Source of the DNA: Dendrocalamus latiflorus
Lineage: Eukaryota > Streptophyta > Magnoliopsida > Poales > Poaceae
DNA length: 64,000 bases
Direction: 5' to 3'
Assembly (NCBI GenBank): GCA_017311315.1
Contig: CM029669.1
Coordinates: 17,023,102 to 17,087,101, forward strand
Shown: positions 22,784-36,012 of the stretch, in pieces
How the letters are laid out: the number at the start of each line of letters is the position of its first letter
How positions within the stretch are numbered: the first letter of the stretch is position 1
Position numbers and translations under genes: made by a program
The notes under the pieces: model-generated
What the model was told of the DNA's origin: nothing
The model's database searches: none
Seen by the model: the letters and a program-made list of their open reading frames with translations, nothing else

Positions 22784-24240
22784 CTATGCCAACATGATCA
22801 TTCTAGACTTAAGTGTCACTAATTTATCCTTAGCATCTATGAGTTGACTGGCAACAGAAGAATGAGCAATCGTAAGCTTATCCAACTCAGAATATAAAGC
22901 AAGGCAGCCATCACAGTTTTCATCATCAAGAATTATGGATTTGACCCTAACAATTTCAAAGTCCAAGTTGTCGGTCATGAAATTCTGATTCGTAATTTTC
23001 TTAGCCTTTTTCTGAAGTTCTCTTTTAGCTCGAAGAAGAGCACACTTTATATTCTCAATCGAGGGACATACCTCATCAGCATTACTGTAGGGAGTGTCAT
23101 CATCAGTGGTGTTGTAGGTGATGTCCTCGGCCATGAAGCACATATCGGTGAAGTCCTGATTCTTCTTCTTGCTTCTAGAATCATCCTCGTCATTCTTTCC
23201 CGAAGTCCATATCACTCATGTTGATAGTCTCGAGAGCGCCAAGGACCCAGTTGATGAACTTACGGTAGTTGGTCTTCTTGGGCTTCACGTCATGAGCTTG
23301 AGGACATTTTTGGAAGTCCTTCTCCTACTTTCCCTTGAGCTTAAGGCATTTGGCCCGAATGTGGTTTAGCTCACCATAATCAAAACAGGTAAAGGGACCA
23401 CTCCTCTTACGGTTCCTCACATTGTGATAAGTTTTTATGAATTTGATGGTTATGAGTGGTAAGTCCTCCTCTAGGAGTCTCTCCAACTTCTCATCACTCA
23501 GGGAATTCAAGATGGACAAGGAGAAACTAGAAGAAACAAAGTTAGAAGGACTAGAAAAACTGCTCTGAGTAGGGTCGATTACAAAAGTCATCAACTTTAT
23601 ATTGGGGAGACATGAAATGAAGTCAATATCATGCATCTTTAACCTCGAGTAATGCTTATCTATGATAAGCTCATTCATAACAGTGTTGTTATTGATGGAT
23701 GTAAGCTTCACCTCTAAACCTTCATATCTAGGATACCAAGCACTTGATGTGCATTCTCAGACTTAGGATATGCCAAGCCAACCACATGCAGGTTAGTGAG
23801 AATCTTAGTGAACATAGTAAACAACTCATCTAAAGGTTCACTAGGCTTTTACTCAAACTTGAAGTATTTTTTCTTGAAGTGATTCTATTTTACTTCCTTA
23901 ATCGCCGTAGAGTCCTCGTGGTAATCAGCAAGGATCCTTCAGATATCGTGAATAGATGTGAAGTGAGATACTCAATTAAACTAAGATCTATCAAGCCCCT
24001 GAATCAAGAAGTTACGTGTCTTATTGTTTGCCTTCACATCTGCAGTATTTGTTGAAGTGGCTTGGTTATCGGTAAGCACAACATAGGGTCTCTTGCCTTT
24101 CTACAAATTGGTCACCCTTAGGTTGGATGTAAGCTACCATCTGAGCCTTCTAATGAGAATAGTCAATCCTATCGAAGACCAGTAGCTTGGTGGAGTGCTT
24201 GTCTGATGCTATGGCTCTAAGACTGACTAAGATCTATCAA
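22784..24240 (-). pseudogene. Copia gag remnant with mutated zinc knuckle
   Basis: A minus-strand frame at 23325-23711 ends with CFDYGELNHIRAKC, a CCHC zinc knuckle whose second cysteine is tyrosine. The next frame (22784-23215) holds an acidic segment and a Lys/Glu-rich helix-prone stretch typical of the region after the knuckle in Sirevirus gag. Upstream frames to about 24240 are broken. The protein would package element RNA; here it is disrupted. Confidence 0.65.
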
Positions 24241-24254
24241 GAAGAGCTAACTGG

Positions 24255-24266
24255 GCTCTGATACCA
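24255..24266 (-). other. Primer-binding site (initiator tRNA-Met type)
   Basis: The minus strand reads TGGTATCAGAGC, the classic plant copia primer-binding site complementary to the 3' end of initiator tRNA-Met. It lies 2 bp inside the 5' LTR boundary at 24269. Confidence 0.9.
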
Positions 24267-24268
24267 CT

Positions 24269-26201
24269 TGTAGGACCTCAAGGGAAACAGGGGTGAATGG
24301 TGCCTTCTCAAAATTTCCTTCAAGTTCCAGAAATCTTTCACTCTAGAGCTAAAGAACTAAGAAGATCATATTTCACAACCTACACCCAAGCAACAATTCA
24401 AAACAGTGAAGATGCACGAACTTTGCACCTAACTAGTCTGGCCAATGATAGATCAGTGGCAAGCCAGTTATATAACTAGCTACTAGCTGGTGGTTTGATC
24501 AACACCTAGACTAACCGAGCTAGGCCTAGGAGTAGTCTGACCTCTTCCCTACTCTCAGAATAGAAAATCAGCCTAAGTCCAAATACATTTTGGTGCAAAC
24601 GTCAAAATGCATGATTAAATGATATCAAACTTTGCATACACCTTGCTGAGTATCTCAGGAACTCATTCCATCCAAGTATTGGGAGGATCTTTGCCAAAGT
24701 CCAACCTTTTGTCAAAACATATAAGGTTGCACCAACACCGTGTAAATCTCAAAAACTTGAGAAACAACTTACGCGTGGCTTAAAACAGCCAAGATGGCTC
24801 TAAATATGTTCCCACATATCACAACAAGCAAAACTACTCATTGATACCCAATGAATTGAAGTCAAAACCCTCATATCAAGAATCCTCAAGAAGGGCTCCA
24901 AATCAAGCAAGAACCAAGTACATTTGAAATCTTGCAAATCATAGTGCCTAGATGAATGAGTTTTAATCTACATAAGTCATCTCCATCACTTACATGCCCT
25001 TAGTATGCAACAAAATCAAGAAAGGGAGAGAAGAGACAAAGAACCAACGAGAACAAGAGCAAATCAACTTAGACAAGAAGACTTCATGGGAGATGAACAA
25101 ATTTAATTATATGACTACTTGTAGATAAAATTTTTACAGCTGAGGAAAAGAGAGTACACCACAATACTCACCTTCTCTCTCAAACCATAACCCTAACTCA
25201 AGGATAGTTGGAATGGTTACCCACATGCCTTCATCCCCAACCCACAAAATAGATGAATTAACTAGCTTACATCTAACTCTAATGAATACTATCCACGAGC
25301 ACAAATGGGGAAACCCATTAACCCCATGTAACACGAGTTTTATACTCACACTTAACTAATGACCACTTTTCAAAGCACATAAACCCGAACCCGCTAAATC
25401 TTTACCATTTGATCCACTTGATCTTCTCAGCATCTTCTTGACCTAAATCGTTTTCCCAAACACCACTCAAGCATCGTTGTTTTGATCCAACAAAGTTTCT
25501 AGTATTTGATCAATTACCAAAATACCCTTACCTTACCTGGTCTTCACCTTCCCTTTCAAACTATCGTCATGCTTGTCATGTGTAGGTGCATCAATAGCTT
25601 GCAACGCGTCGGTAAGTCTTTCCCGCTACGGTTCAACCGGGTCACGTTTCATTTGGACTGACCAAGCCATTTGGTGTAACCCGTCACTTGAATCTTCCTT
25701 TCAATATTCTTTGCTTTTTTTTATGCCTTCGTTGATCTCAACAATCTTATCAATCATTCTTGACCATTTTGAACGTGGGCTTCTCCATGAGCGTAGTCTC
25801 GGTTCTTGCCGTTGATCATATTTGACTTCAAATTCCATGCATATAGAAAGACAAAAAATTGTTTCCGGACAAAAATTCTTCACTACTTAACCCACGTTAG
25901 CTCAAATATATTTAATACAATATGATTACACTGACCTAGGACCAAAAAACCAATTCTCGACCAAATTCCCAAAATACGGAGCACACTGCCAAAATTTAGA
26001 CCACACCCGGTCAGACCACTGTGTACGCTCGGTTTGACCGTTGAGCATGGTCGATCTGACCAATTGTACCGATGACGTCAGTCTGACCATGAAGGAATAA
26101 AATCAGGCTGAAAATTTAAATTTTCCGTAAATTTGAGTTTCAACTTGACATACATTGACAATAGTTAAATAATTATGAACCTTCTTACATGATCCTTCAC
26201 A
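24269..26201 (-). repeat. 5' LTR of the copia element (right copy, 1933 bp)
   Basis: In + orientation it begins TGTAGGACC next to the primer-binding site and ends CCTTCACA. Near 26010-26090 it carries several GGTCAGACC or GGTTTGACCG words, a motif also present in other copia LTRs of this window. It is the more complete of the two LTRs. Confidence 0.8.
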
Positions 26202-27295
26202 ATTTCTTGTACAAACGTAAGAAGTTGTCCTCTTTTTTTCTTAGTTCGCAAGAATCGTCGAAAGAAGAAGAAGAAAAAAAATCATGATTCAATTTCAAAA
26301 AAAATCGTGATTGTTCGTTCTTTCTTTACCTCACCCGTGACTCGTTTTTCCCTTTCGTTGACATATAATGCAGGTGTCGTCAATGCGTACTACTGTTGCT
26401 GCACCTTCTCAAGGACGAGACGGATTGTTCTGCTTCTGTTGCAACCAATCTATTCCTAAAACTTCCCCCTTCCTCGACCACACACGACTCTGTTTCTTGG
26501 CATGCAGCTTCCTCGACCACACACGACTCTGTTTCTTGGCATGCAGAGCATGCAGTTCTTCTTTCCCCCAGTACACGCTGCAGCTTGGTGTTAATGCTCC
26601 TGTCTGTGCGGCGAGCTATCATCTGTACAGGCCTTGCCACCCCCCTCGCGTCAGACCAGCTGGATTCTGTCGGTTGCCACATGCTTTTTTCTACAATCCC
26701 ATGGATGCTGAAACATCAGTGCGCATGTAACTGTTTTGCTTGCAGCTGCTCACCGTGATCCGAAAATACTTGCGTGGGTTTTTTTAGCTGTGATTTATGA
26801 TTTAAGTCGTATATTATGGTTTTTTGTTTTAGCACGAGCGTTTATATGAATAAATCGAATATTGATAAATCGATTAAAAAACTATTTCATAAGCTATTTT
26901 AAAATGACAAAAATTATTCTATTTATTTATTTAAAAAATCATAAGTTACATGCTCGGCTTTATCACAGCCGTGTTCCGCACACGGCTCTCTTGACGGTCT
27001 CTTGACAGGGACAGTTGCTGAAACGCGGGGAGGGGGAGGAGTGAGGAACATAAACACTGATCTGTTCGGCCAAACGACAGTCGGGGCCTGAAAGCCATTG
27101 CTTTGCGCTCAGCGCCTCTGCTCTCCATCATACTACGACTCTATCGCGTTCCTCATGTTCAGTCAGGGGAAGAAGGGAAAAACACGGCAGATGGTGTGCG
27201 TCGGAGTTTGGTCCGCCCGCGAAACCGAACGGGGCTAAGCAACAAGCCTGAGGTCCTCGTCCGTTGATCGCCGTCAGCGATTCCCACTGGGGAGC
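26202..27295. other. Intergenic stretch with a 39-bp tandem repeat, no recognised gene
   Basis: At 26469-26507 and 26508-26546 a 39-bp unit (CTTCCTCGACCACACACGAC to GGCATGCAG) is perfectly duplicated. Overlapping open frames of 100-120 codons on both strands span it, but none resembles a protein family. GC-rich DNA at 26990-27290 continues beyond the solo LTR at 30581 and was one segment before that insertion. Confidence 0.5.
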
Positions 27296-30200
27296 TGTAA
27301 CGCCCCCGTTTTTGAAGGCGCTACTGTACTCCATAACCGTACAAAAATGAACAGTTACAGAGTACTGTACCAGAGTGCACACCACAACAGCGCAAGCTTA
27401 TAGCATAAAAGCCGAACTTTTATTACAGACATAAGGTTTAACAACCAGTTTTAACATAATGGGCGAGAGAGCCTAAAATTACCTTACATCACAAAAACAC
27501 CCCAGGCGGCCTGAGCGCAGCTGAAACATAACACCCTTCATCCTCATGGAAGAACGGCTCTTTGGAAACACCAGCTCCTGCTTGAAAATCTTGGCTTCCT
27601 TGGTCTTCTGTTTGTTGTTTAGCAAGTCATGAGTACAACCGTACCCAACAAGCTACAAGGGTAAACCCTAGTTTACTACTTGCAAGGATAATCAAGGGTG
27701 GGAATATATTGGGTTTATTACATTGATTGGATGCAGTTTTATTTGCAAACAAATAAAATTTAAAGCATTTGCTCCTTAAGATCAGGGGTTTTGTTATCAG
27801 ATAAAGTTTCATCATTATTTAGATTAACAACATCAAAAACTCTACTTATGCCTCGTTGTTGGAATCACCCAATTAACACAGCTTCATTAACCAGAAGCAC
27901 GGCGTATTCAAATACCATTAGTTCACTCTGCAGAGTTGCTCAACTTTACCCACACGGTTCCTTAACCCTCATGACCGAGTTAAGAAAGTTAGGTCATTTC
28001 ACTGCTCAATTCTTTATATAGGCTCTACCCGGTAGCATCACTCAGTCACGGCCAAATATTAAATATAAACTTCCCCTTGCCGTTTTAAGTGAACACTACC
28101 GTTGTTAGGTACCCGCAGTATACCTAACTCCCCGGCATCCTTTCATCTCATCCTGTAGAGTTTCAATTGAACAGAGCAGCTACTAAACCAGTGTTGACAA
28201 GTCAACTCCTGTGGTTTGAGCGGTTACTATGTCTTTTACTTGGCACAAGATTCTTGTCCTTATATTTTCACCTGAGGCACTCAACCACAAACTTCCACTG
28301 TGCTCAACAGCACTGACCACCACCAATCCAAACCAGCCTCCATCCTAGGCTAAAGCGGTGGGCTAAGTCCGTTACTTGGAGCCCCACCAACCTCTCTACC
28401 CGAAGTCCAACCCTAGGATAAAGCAGTGGGCTAAGTCCGTTACTCGGATCCCCACCAACCTCTTTACCCTAGGTCCAAATCTTTTCAAATTCTACAGGCC
28501 CACGGCCAAATTCACTTAATAGTGTAAAATGTTGAATGAGATGGTCTTATATATATATTTGTATAATATTTTAATTCTTACTAAGGTTGTCAAGGTGAAT
28601 GTGGCCATCAATCAAAGCAGGGCATTTTTCAACGGTAGGATTTATCTATGTAGCATGCCATTCTAAACATTTTATTTTAAGCAATTAATATTACACAAAT
28701 AACATTAATGGAAATACTGTAATTAAATAATTTAAATCTCATGGGATTCAAAATGATCAAAAACTTGCAACTTGCCTTGCTGCTCGGAAATCCCGACAAC
28801 CTTATAAACTTCAATGCTCGAGTCTGAATCTTGGACCGCTGCCTCGGAGAAATCGGAAACTAACGCAAACACATAAAATAAATGACAATAAGTCCGCACT
28901 TGAATCTAATAAAGCTAGGGAAAATAACTAATTAAAAAGGAGTAAAATGCATAAAATTCAAATGAAAGGGTTTGAATTTATTTGAAACGGAATTTGGCGA
29001 ATTGGTGGAATTTGAATTTATAAGACTTGAATTTGGTGGAAAGGTGGAATTTCAATTTATAAAATTTGAATTTGGAGGAATGGAGGTCAAATTCAAATTC
29101 AGGGTATTAAACTGGTCAAAATGGTGTATTTTTAGGATTTTGGGATTTTTGGAATTTTCTGGATTTTCTGGGATTTTTATTGATTTTTCTGAATTTTCTA
29201 AAACCGGATGAACAGTGTGCTACAGTATTGGGCTAGCCCGTAAATGAACAGTGTAGCCCATGCGGGTTTAAAACCCAACGGCCAGGTGGGCCGGCCGCCT
29301 CTGCCCAGCGGGGCGCGGCCGAAAGGGCCTAGGCGCGCACGCGTGCGCTCGCCCCGATGGGCGACGTGCGGCTGGCGCGGACGGCACAGATGCGCGTGGA
29401 GAGGACGTCCCAGATGGGGAGGTGGCTGCGAAGTCAACGATCGGGATGTGACCACGTCGCCCCCCCAGTCGTCTTCTACCTCCGGCCTTTCTCTCCGGCG
29501 GAGAAACAGGGCACGATGGATTTTCATGATTCGGATTCATCGATGATCACCGGCAAGGGTGGGCGGTACGGATGGCTTCTTAGGGTGGCATATGTTCCAT
29601 TTTGGAGCTTTAGAGAGCATGGGGATGGGTGGTAGCGGCTGGTGGCTAGAGAGAAGTTTGCGGGCTTTCAAGCAAAATTAGGGTTTTCCAAGGGCTCTCT
29701 AGCGTGGTTGGCGGTGGTTTGACCATCTAGGGTTTACAGGGAACACAAGGGTAGCTTTGATTTGGTTCGGGGAACTCCCTATAGGGCTGTCCACGGAGAG
29801 GGGTTTTTGGCCGACGGTAATCTTCTCCGGCGGGATTATCGGGTAAAGCTCAAGCTCGATTGAGCTTACCTGTGTGTTAGGCATGTCAGGGAGGTACTAT
29901 GGCCGAAAGCAATTGAAATTTGGAGGTTGAATGAGGGAGATGGGGTGAGCGACTTACCGGGCTCAGGGGAGATGATCGGCGGTGACTCAGTGGACTTGAG
30001 CTGAAATTGAGTGCTCGGTGGGGTTTGCGAGGATGCTAGGAAGCGCAAGGCAGTGGGATTTGGGTTTTGTAGGCAGTGGAAGTCGGTGGCCACGGAGAGG
30101 CGGTTCGGGAGTACGCCTCCTGCGCACGAACGAGAGGATAGGGCGGTGCTGTCGCAGCGCAGAGGGCAGAGGGGAGCTAGCACTGCAGCTCTGCAAGGAG

Positions 30201-30580
30201 TACAGACACTTTGACTTGGGCACTCAGGCTGGGAAAGATCGAGAGAGAGAGGGAGCTGTGGCGAGAGAGAGCAGGCGCAGAGCAAGGGAGGAACAGAGAT
30301 GAGAGGCTGAGCGGTGGGACCATGGGTGCAGGCAGGGTGTGAACGCGCTGGGAGCGGCAGCCGCAAACCAGCGACGCGAGGAGATGACGCGTGCGTCGGC
30401 AGTCGGAGAAAGGCGGTTCGGCGGCGGCGGCTTCACAGGGAGGCGCCAGCGTAAGGAAGAAGGCGTAAAGCCAAATAGGGAATGCGCTTTTCACTAGAAA
30501 TTTGCCAAATTGGGAATGGAAAAAGAATTCAAGCAAAAATCAAATAATATTCAAAAATTTTGAATTTTTGGGGTGTTTCA
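27296..30580 (-). mobile_element. Ty3/gypsy solo LTR, same family as 133-3643
   Basis: It begins TGTAACGCCCCC and ends GGGGTGTTTCA; the 5-bp target duplication GGAGC flanks it exactly (27291-27295 and 30581-30585). It is the reverse-orientation relative of the LTR at 133-3643, with the same termini and shared interior blocks. No internal retroviral sequence remains, so it is a solo LTR produced by LTR-LTR recombination. The GC-rich 29270-30470 part yields spurious open frames. Confidence 0.92.
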
Positions 30581-30823
30581 GGAGCCTGCACGGCGACCGG
30601 GCAGGCGACGACTTTCCTTGATGTGACGTGTCGTGCACAGAGGCGTAGGGAATGGGTCCCGCGGGGGCCCTGACTCCTCATAACATGCAATTGTTTTTAC
30701 CCTTATGATTGTCTAACTCAAAAGATGTACTACTAGTGCTATTGTATGGCGCACTCCAAATAACTAGTAAGTAGCGTATGCCATGTGTCCCAGTGTTTGT
30801 ATATTCTTTTCACATTAGATTTC

Positions 30824-33800
30824 TGTAACAGCCTAATTTTCAGTGTCTTTTTAAAATTTTAAAAATAAAAAACCATTTGCAATTTATTTGATTAATTTAA
30901 AGCTTATTTTGAAAATTTTAAAAAAGTAAAAACATTTTAAATGATTAAAAGAAACTTCAATTATATCCAAAATTATTTTATTCAATCTTTTCAAGTTCCA
31001 AGGATTTTTATGGAATTTTCTTGATTTTTTCTGAATTTATTTTCTTTTTCTTTCTTTCTCTCTCCTATTCATCTTCTTTCTTGGGACATTGTTTCTCTGT
31101 GCTGTGTCGTCTGAACTTAAAATCAACAGCGCATCATTATTTTTCCCATATCTTTTCACTCAAGCATTAGATTCAAATCTGTCTGAAGCACTACGAGCCC
31201 ATCAACACCGCGCATTCATCACCGATGTCAATGCTTATGTTACCACAATCCATTAGTGTTTTCATTGCCGTTTTATTCATCAGTTTCTGAAACCAAAACC
31301 GTCGCCCATAATAACGCATGTTCTCGGTGATTCGAATAAAGAGAGAGGCTATAAATTGGCACACCAACACCTCTTTTACCCCTTTTCATTCCCTCAAAAT
31401 CTTATAACCTTGGAGGTCTGACGACGACGAATTTCTCATGTTCCCGAACGTTAGCCATCATAGTCGATTTGGGCATTCATCATCCCAGTGAAGATTTTCA
31501 ACTTTTTGCTTGCGTCATCTCCTGTCTTAGCATCCAAGAAACTCATCCACTATTTTTATTTAATTTTTCGTGTAGCCAATCGACGGGAATTGAGCTTTTC
31601 ATGGAATCAGCTATTTTTGACTTCCGCCGTCGATTCGTCATCGTCGGTGAGCACTTTTATGATTCCTTGTATTGAGAGCATCACCTCCATCCCCTCAACA
31701 CAACCCATAGCTCAACTCACTCAATGGTTGGCTGAGGAGCTCCACCACCTTGCGCTACCTCCTACTGGATGTCCTCACCGTCGTGGGCCATCCTCGACCA
31801 CTCTCAAGTCAAACCAACTTCACCATTGCCTTCACCATATCTCTGGCCACCTCATGCTCCCTCTATTTCCCCCGGAACATCGCCGGTTTGCCGGAGCCCA
31901 GCGCAGCCCACTGCCGTCGTGCGCCCCAATCGCCGCCACCACCGCCTCGCTCCATCTCCAGCGCTGCAACTACCACCATTGGGTAGAGGACCTCGCCGGG
32001 GTTCCATTTTGCAAGATTGCTGGCCACCCCACTGCTTACCTCACCGGCACATCCACCATGCTCGTGCGCTCTGCTCTCTGTTGATAGTTTTGTATGTTTA
32101 GTTCTGATGGTTGAGTTCTCTATTGATGCTTTGCCTCTATGACTTGTGGGCCCCTATGTCATACTCTAATTTCTATTTCCATCTAATCATTCTTTTCTCA
32201 CTAGCTTATGGGCCATTGATGTCATACACACAAAAATTCTTCTTTTTCTCTTCTTTGTGAAACAATGGAGACAGCATGAGTCCAGTACAATAATTCTCAG
32301 ATTTTTGTCATTTCATGTGTTAACCAAACTTCCAAATGTTTGTTCTCCCTCATACGAACTCTGAATTCATTTATTCTTTTTTTCTAAATTCATGTAAATC
32401 AAAACCTTCCTTCCAGTATATATTTTATATATATTTTATTTTATTTAAATTTATTTATTTGTTTGTTTGTTCTTCTCGATTCGCGCGTGTAAAATCTGAT
32501 GTCGCCGACGCCAGTTTGGACCAACAAGAAGCGTTAAACTTCATTTCAATGAAGGCAAGTCATAGACCTTTGACCATATTGAACCTAATTTATAAAATTA
32601 TATTGTTTAAATTAACATGCATTGCTAGTTTTATATTAAATATTTCCAGGATTAGTTAAATACCTACTTGATAGTATGCTACCTTAAATCATTGTGAATG
32701 ACATATATTCTTGAAAACCATAGGATGGGTTCCTTCATCATGTTTATTATAAAAATTTGACTTAACCATCTATGGCATTGTGGCTGAGAGACCATGTGGA
32801 GACCATCCTATGTGTGTGATGAGTAATTGACATCGGTTTAGGAAAGTCAAGTTTGATTTGGATGGTTCGGACCTTGACGATGCGTGGTGCAATCGGGCTC
32901 GGTCGGACTTGGTTAAACTTGGTCAAAGTGGTTATGATGCATATTGTTGGCTTGTCAGGTTTGGGCTATCTCTTGCTTAATGTGGTTTTATTAATGCATT
33001 TATGCTTATATGTGTTGAGCGGTGCTATTTGATGTGTTTCTTGTCTGTGATAGCTGCAGGACGTCAAGGCGGAGTCGTGGCGAGACACGAGGTGACCGGA
33101 CTAGACACAGGCGGTGTCGAGGTTAGAACGGTCGGAGGTGTCGAAGACGGCGGAGACTCTAGGTGGTTGCGAGGCTTGGACGACAAGAGACGCGGAAGCT
33201 TCCTGGAAGGTGCAGGAGGGGCGAATTGGTAATTTCACGAGGCTGCACAAGCGGGAGCGGGTTCCGTTGGATTTAGCGGGTGTAACGGGTTGGAGACCCG
33301 TTAGCCAAGGGCTATAAATAGGTGAGAGTGGCTGCATGTATCCATATGGTTTTGGGAGAGAGTTAGGGTTTGCTTTAGTTAAAAGAGCCTTTGAGAGGTG
33401 GTTTTGGCTTTAGGCTTTAGTTGGTAGAAGAAGGCAGAAGGTTGTCTCCCTGTGTGTGTTTGTGAGGTCTCCTCTCCAAGAAGCATGTAGTGTGTGTGAG
33501 TTCTTGAGATGGAGAGGGAAGGGGAGAGTTGATCCTTCATGTAATCATTCCTTGTTCTAATGTCCATGCGTATGGGGACTCATCTGTAATCCTCGTTTGA
33601 TTAGGAATGAAATTTCTGAGTTCATCTCCTGTGCTCCTTGTTTTTCTTTCGATGCCTTTTCTGTGTGATTCTTGAGATTTTTGTTTTTGTGTTCTTTCTT
33701 GTGGAGGAGGCCCAAAATGGGTTGCTCTATGTTGGGATGTTGCCTCAAGATCATTTGATCGATTTTTTCTGAGAGCAAATCAAATGAATCAAAGATTCTC

Positions 33801-35660
33801 CATTTTCAGCTTCTTTGTTCTTGTTTTACTTTTCTTGGGTTTTGGAGTATTTCTCGATTCTCTCCATGAGATGGCCTGAAATTTGGCATGATAAGTCCTG
33901 TGGCTATTAAGTAGCTATCCCCAAAGTTTCATGGCCAAATGATCAAAGGTTGGATGGGAATTTGAGATTTGGTACTGCTCTCTGCATATTTTCGATTTTT
34001 AGGTAAATTCCCAAATTCTTGTTCCAAAGATGGATGTTTGTGTTTCCCAAAGTCTCTCAGGCTATTTTATTCATTTCCTCACTGTTCTGGACTGACTAGG
34101 TCAAGAAAAAATCATTATATTCTCAGTTGGGGGAAGTTCTTGTTCTTAATCTGAAAAATCTGCTTGCTGTCCCCCTGAATCCCGAGGAGCGGTCAGACCG
34201 GAGGGATGAAGGCGGTCAGACCGGGCAATCCACACCGGTCATACTAGTGCTCTGCCGGCAGTCAGACCGGCCTTGAGGAGGCTGTCTGACCGGCCTGGCC
34301 CATACGGTCTGACCGGCCATCCCTTCCAGCTTGTGCAATTTCTTGAGGGGTTTTGCTGTGTGTTGTCTCGCATCTTTTCTCGATTACTTTAGGTTTCAGA
34401 GAGTATGTTTTGCAGTGAACATGTCTTCTACTTCATAGTTTTATAACTGTAGGAGGAGAATATTTTTAAGTGGAATTCTTTTGGGGGTAAATTTTAAAGT
34501 CGACATTCACCCCCCTTCTGTCGCCATTTCGGTCCAACAGTGGCGGATAACCATTGTTGATAAAATTTGTTGTGCCATGGTAGGGGGTGCCATTGAGCCT
34601 AGTTAAATAAAGTTGATTTGGTACTCAGATGAATGATCGTGCAGTAAAGGGGGTGCGGGAAGCACATTTTGGATGAGGATATTTTGCTTAAGTAGTCACT
34701 AAGGACTTAATCTTGTGCGCCATTAATCTGGGCCCTATCGTACAATCACATGTCTAGTATGGAATGGACCTGACTGATTAATTAGTAATGTTTTAATTTA
34801 GTTCGGTTTAGGTTGAAGTGTGAATTTTAGGTTAGACATTCACACTAGGCACAAGAGGGGGCCGGATGGAGGCGAAACCTTAGCGAGTAGAACTAGATCA
34901 AAACAGAGCTTTGTAAAAGCCTTGTGATAAATTGATTATTTCTTGTGGGTCAAACTGTACAACCTCTGCAGAGTGTTAAAAACTATTCGAATAGCCGTAT
35001 TCCCGGTTATGGACAATGGCTGGTGATTTCACATAGGAGATAAATTTTATCTAAAAATTGTGGTTTGTGGAATGGTTGGGAAATGAACGGGTAGTTCACT
35101 AGTTGTTTCAAACTACTTGTTTACTTATGTATGCAATCTTTTCAATTATACTTTTCAATCTATTTACCATATTTACTGTCAAAACTGCTTTATGCAAAAT
35201 AGCTATAAATCTACTCTTGTTCAAGCCGTGCATGAATACTATTTACATACATTTCCCTACGACTTGTTGAGTATTTTATGTACTCATAGATTTATGCCAT
35301 TTGTTGATCAGTCATCGAAAAAGACCTAGGGAACACTGAATTCTACGAGAAGTTGTACTTCGAGGACTATGCGATCTAGGGTGTGTTTTTCACTCGATTG
35401 TTTGTGGGCATATCGGATGGCTACCACAAGAGTTTCTTTTGCTGCAAGTTTATTTTCTGTCATTAAGCCCTACGTGGCAATAGTTGTAAAACCTTGACTG
35501 TAAGGTCCGTTGTTACTATTTAGTTAAATTAGCTTATTTTTAGCTGTTGCGTTGTATGGATATGATTTCATCAATGTTGATACTGTGTGCATTAGCTACT
35601 GATCTTGGAACTAGTTCAGAATACACAGAAGATTCAGATTTGCAGATACGGGTCCTGATA
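30824..35660 (+). mobile_element. Ty3/gypsy solo LTR split by a copia solo LTR
   Basis: It starts TGTAACAGCC and ends GGTCCTGATA; ATTTC is duplicated at 30819-30823 and 35661-35665. The last base pair is TA where CA is expected, a likely C-to-T change. Blocks GGCAAGTCA...CTTTGACCAT, CTGACTGATTAATT, CACAAGAGGGGG, TTGTGGGT and ACTGTGTGCA recur in order in the fragment at 36013-37860. A TATA-like motif, GCTATAAATTGG, lies near 31350. Without the insertion it is about 3.1 kb. Long frames at 31488-32101 are not genes. Confidence 0.85.
32815..34539 (+). mobile_element. Ty1/copia solo LTR nested in the gypsy LTR
   Basis: The right end CACCCCCCTTCTGTCGCC followed by TCGGTCCAACA is a typical plant copia LTR terminus. 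The left end is a TG within TGTGTGTGATGAG, so it could be 32815 or 32817. A promoter-like GGCTATAAATAGG lies near 33310. Between 34190 and 34320 there are five near-palindromic GGTCAGACCGG-type words. No clear target duplication was found. Confidence 0.7.
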
Positions 35661-36012
35661 ATTTCACTAACCTTTTTTAGGATACAACATAGACGTACAC
35701 TCAACTCGCACAACATGCACACCCCACATACGCAAACACACGCGTATACGTCTACTACACACATCTATAAATAATTATTGATGGGAGGCTACAAGGTCTC
35801 TAGGGCATAGGCACTCATCATAGCACCGTGTGGTCGTAAATGACTTCATAGTCGTAAGCTCGTCTGTGTGGTCGTAAATGACTTCATGGTCGTAAGCTCG
35901 TCTGTGTGGTCGTAAACGACTTCATAGTCGTAAGTTCGACTGTGTGATCGTAGGCTCGACTGCGTGATCGTAAGTTTGACTATGTGGTCGTAAGCGATTC
36001 TGCGTGGTCGTA
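35661..36012. repeat. Short intergenic segment with GTCGTAA tandem repeat
   Basis: From 35826 to 36012 the unit TGTGTGGTCGTAA + ATGACTTCAT + AGTCGTAAGCTCGTC repeats three times almost exactly, then decays into shorter GTCGTAAG...TCGACTG units. It lies exactly between two gypsy LTR sequences. No ORF or known element end is visible. Confidence 0.75.

Larger units (their letters stand above)
16050..26201 (-). mobile_element. Decayed Ty1/copia retrotransposon (Sirevirus/Maximus-like)
   Basis: Two diverged direct-repeat LTRs (16050-17632 and 24269-26201) bracket an internal region read on the minus strand. From the right come the primer-binding site, gag with a zinc knuckle, integrase, a truncated reverse transcriptase/RNase H, about 1.5 kb of extra DNA, and a purine tract. 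Gag-integrase-RT order marks Ty1/copia. The long gag with a coiled-coil-like tail after the knuckle, and the extra 3' region, suggest the Sirevirus/Maximus clade (inference). Many in-frame stops make it non-autonomous. No matching 5-bp target duplication was found, and the LTR facing TPS is about 350 bp shorter, so its outer end is damaged. Confidence 0.85.

Noticed and set aside
26368..26758. Three overlapping ~100-120 codon open frames
   Set aside because: All cross the 39-bp tandem repeat and overlap on both strands; a Cys-rich pattern in one (CFCCNQ) is produced by the repeat, not a finger domain.
31488..32101. 198-codon open frame
   Set aside because: Lies wholly within the gypsy solo LTR 30824-35660 and overlaps other frames; His/Pro/Ser-rich with no domain.
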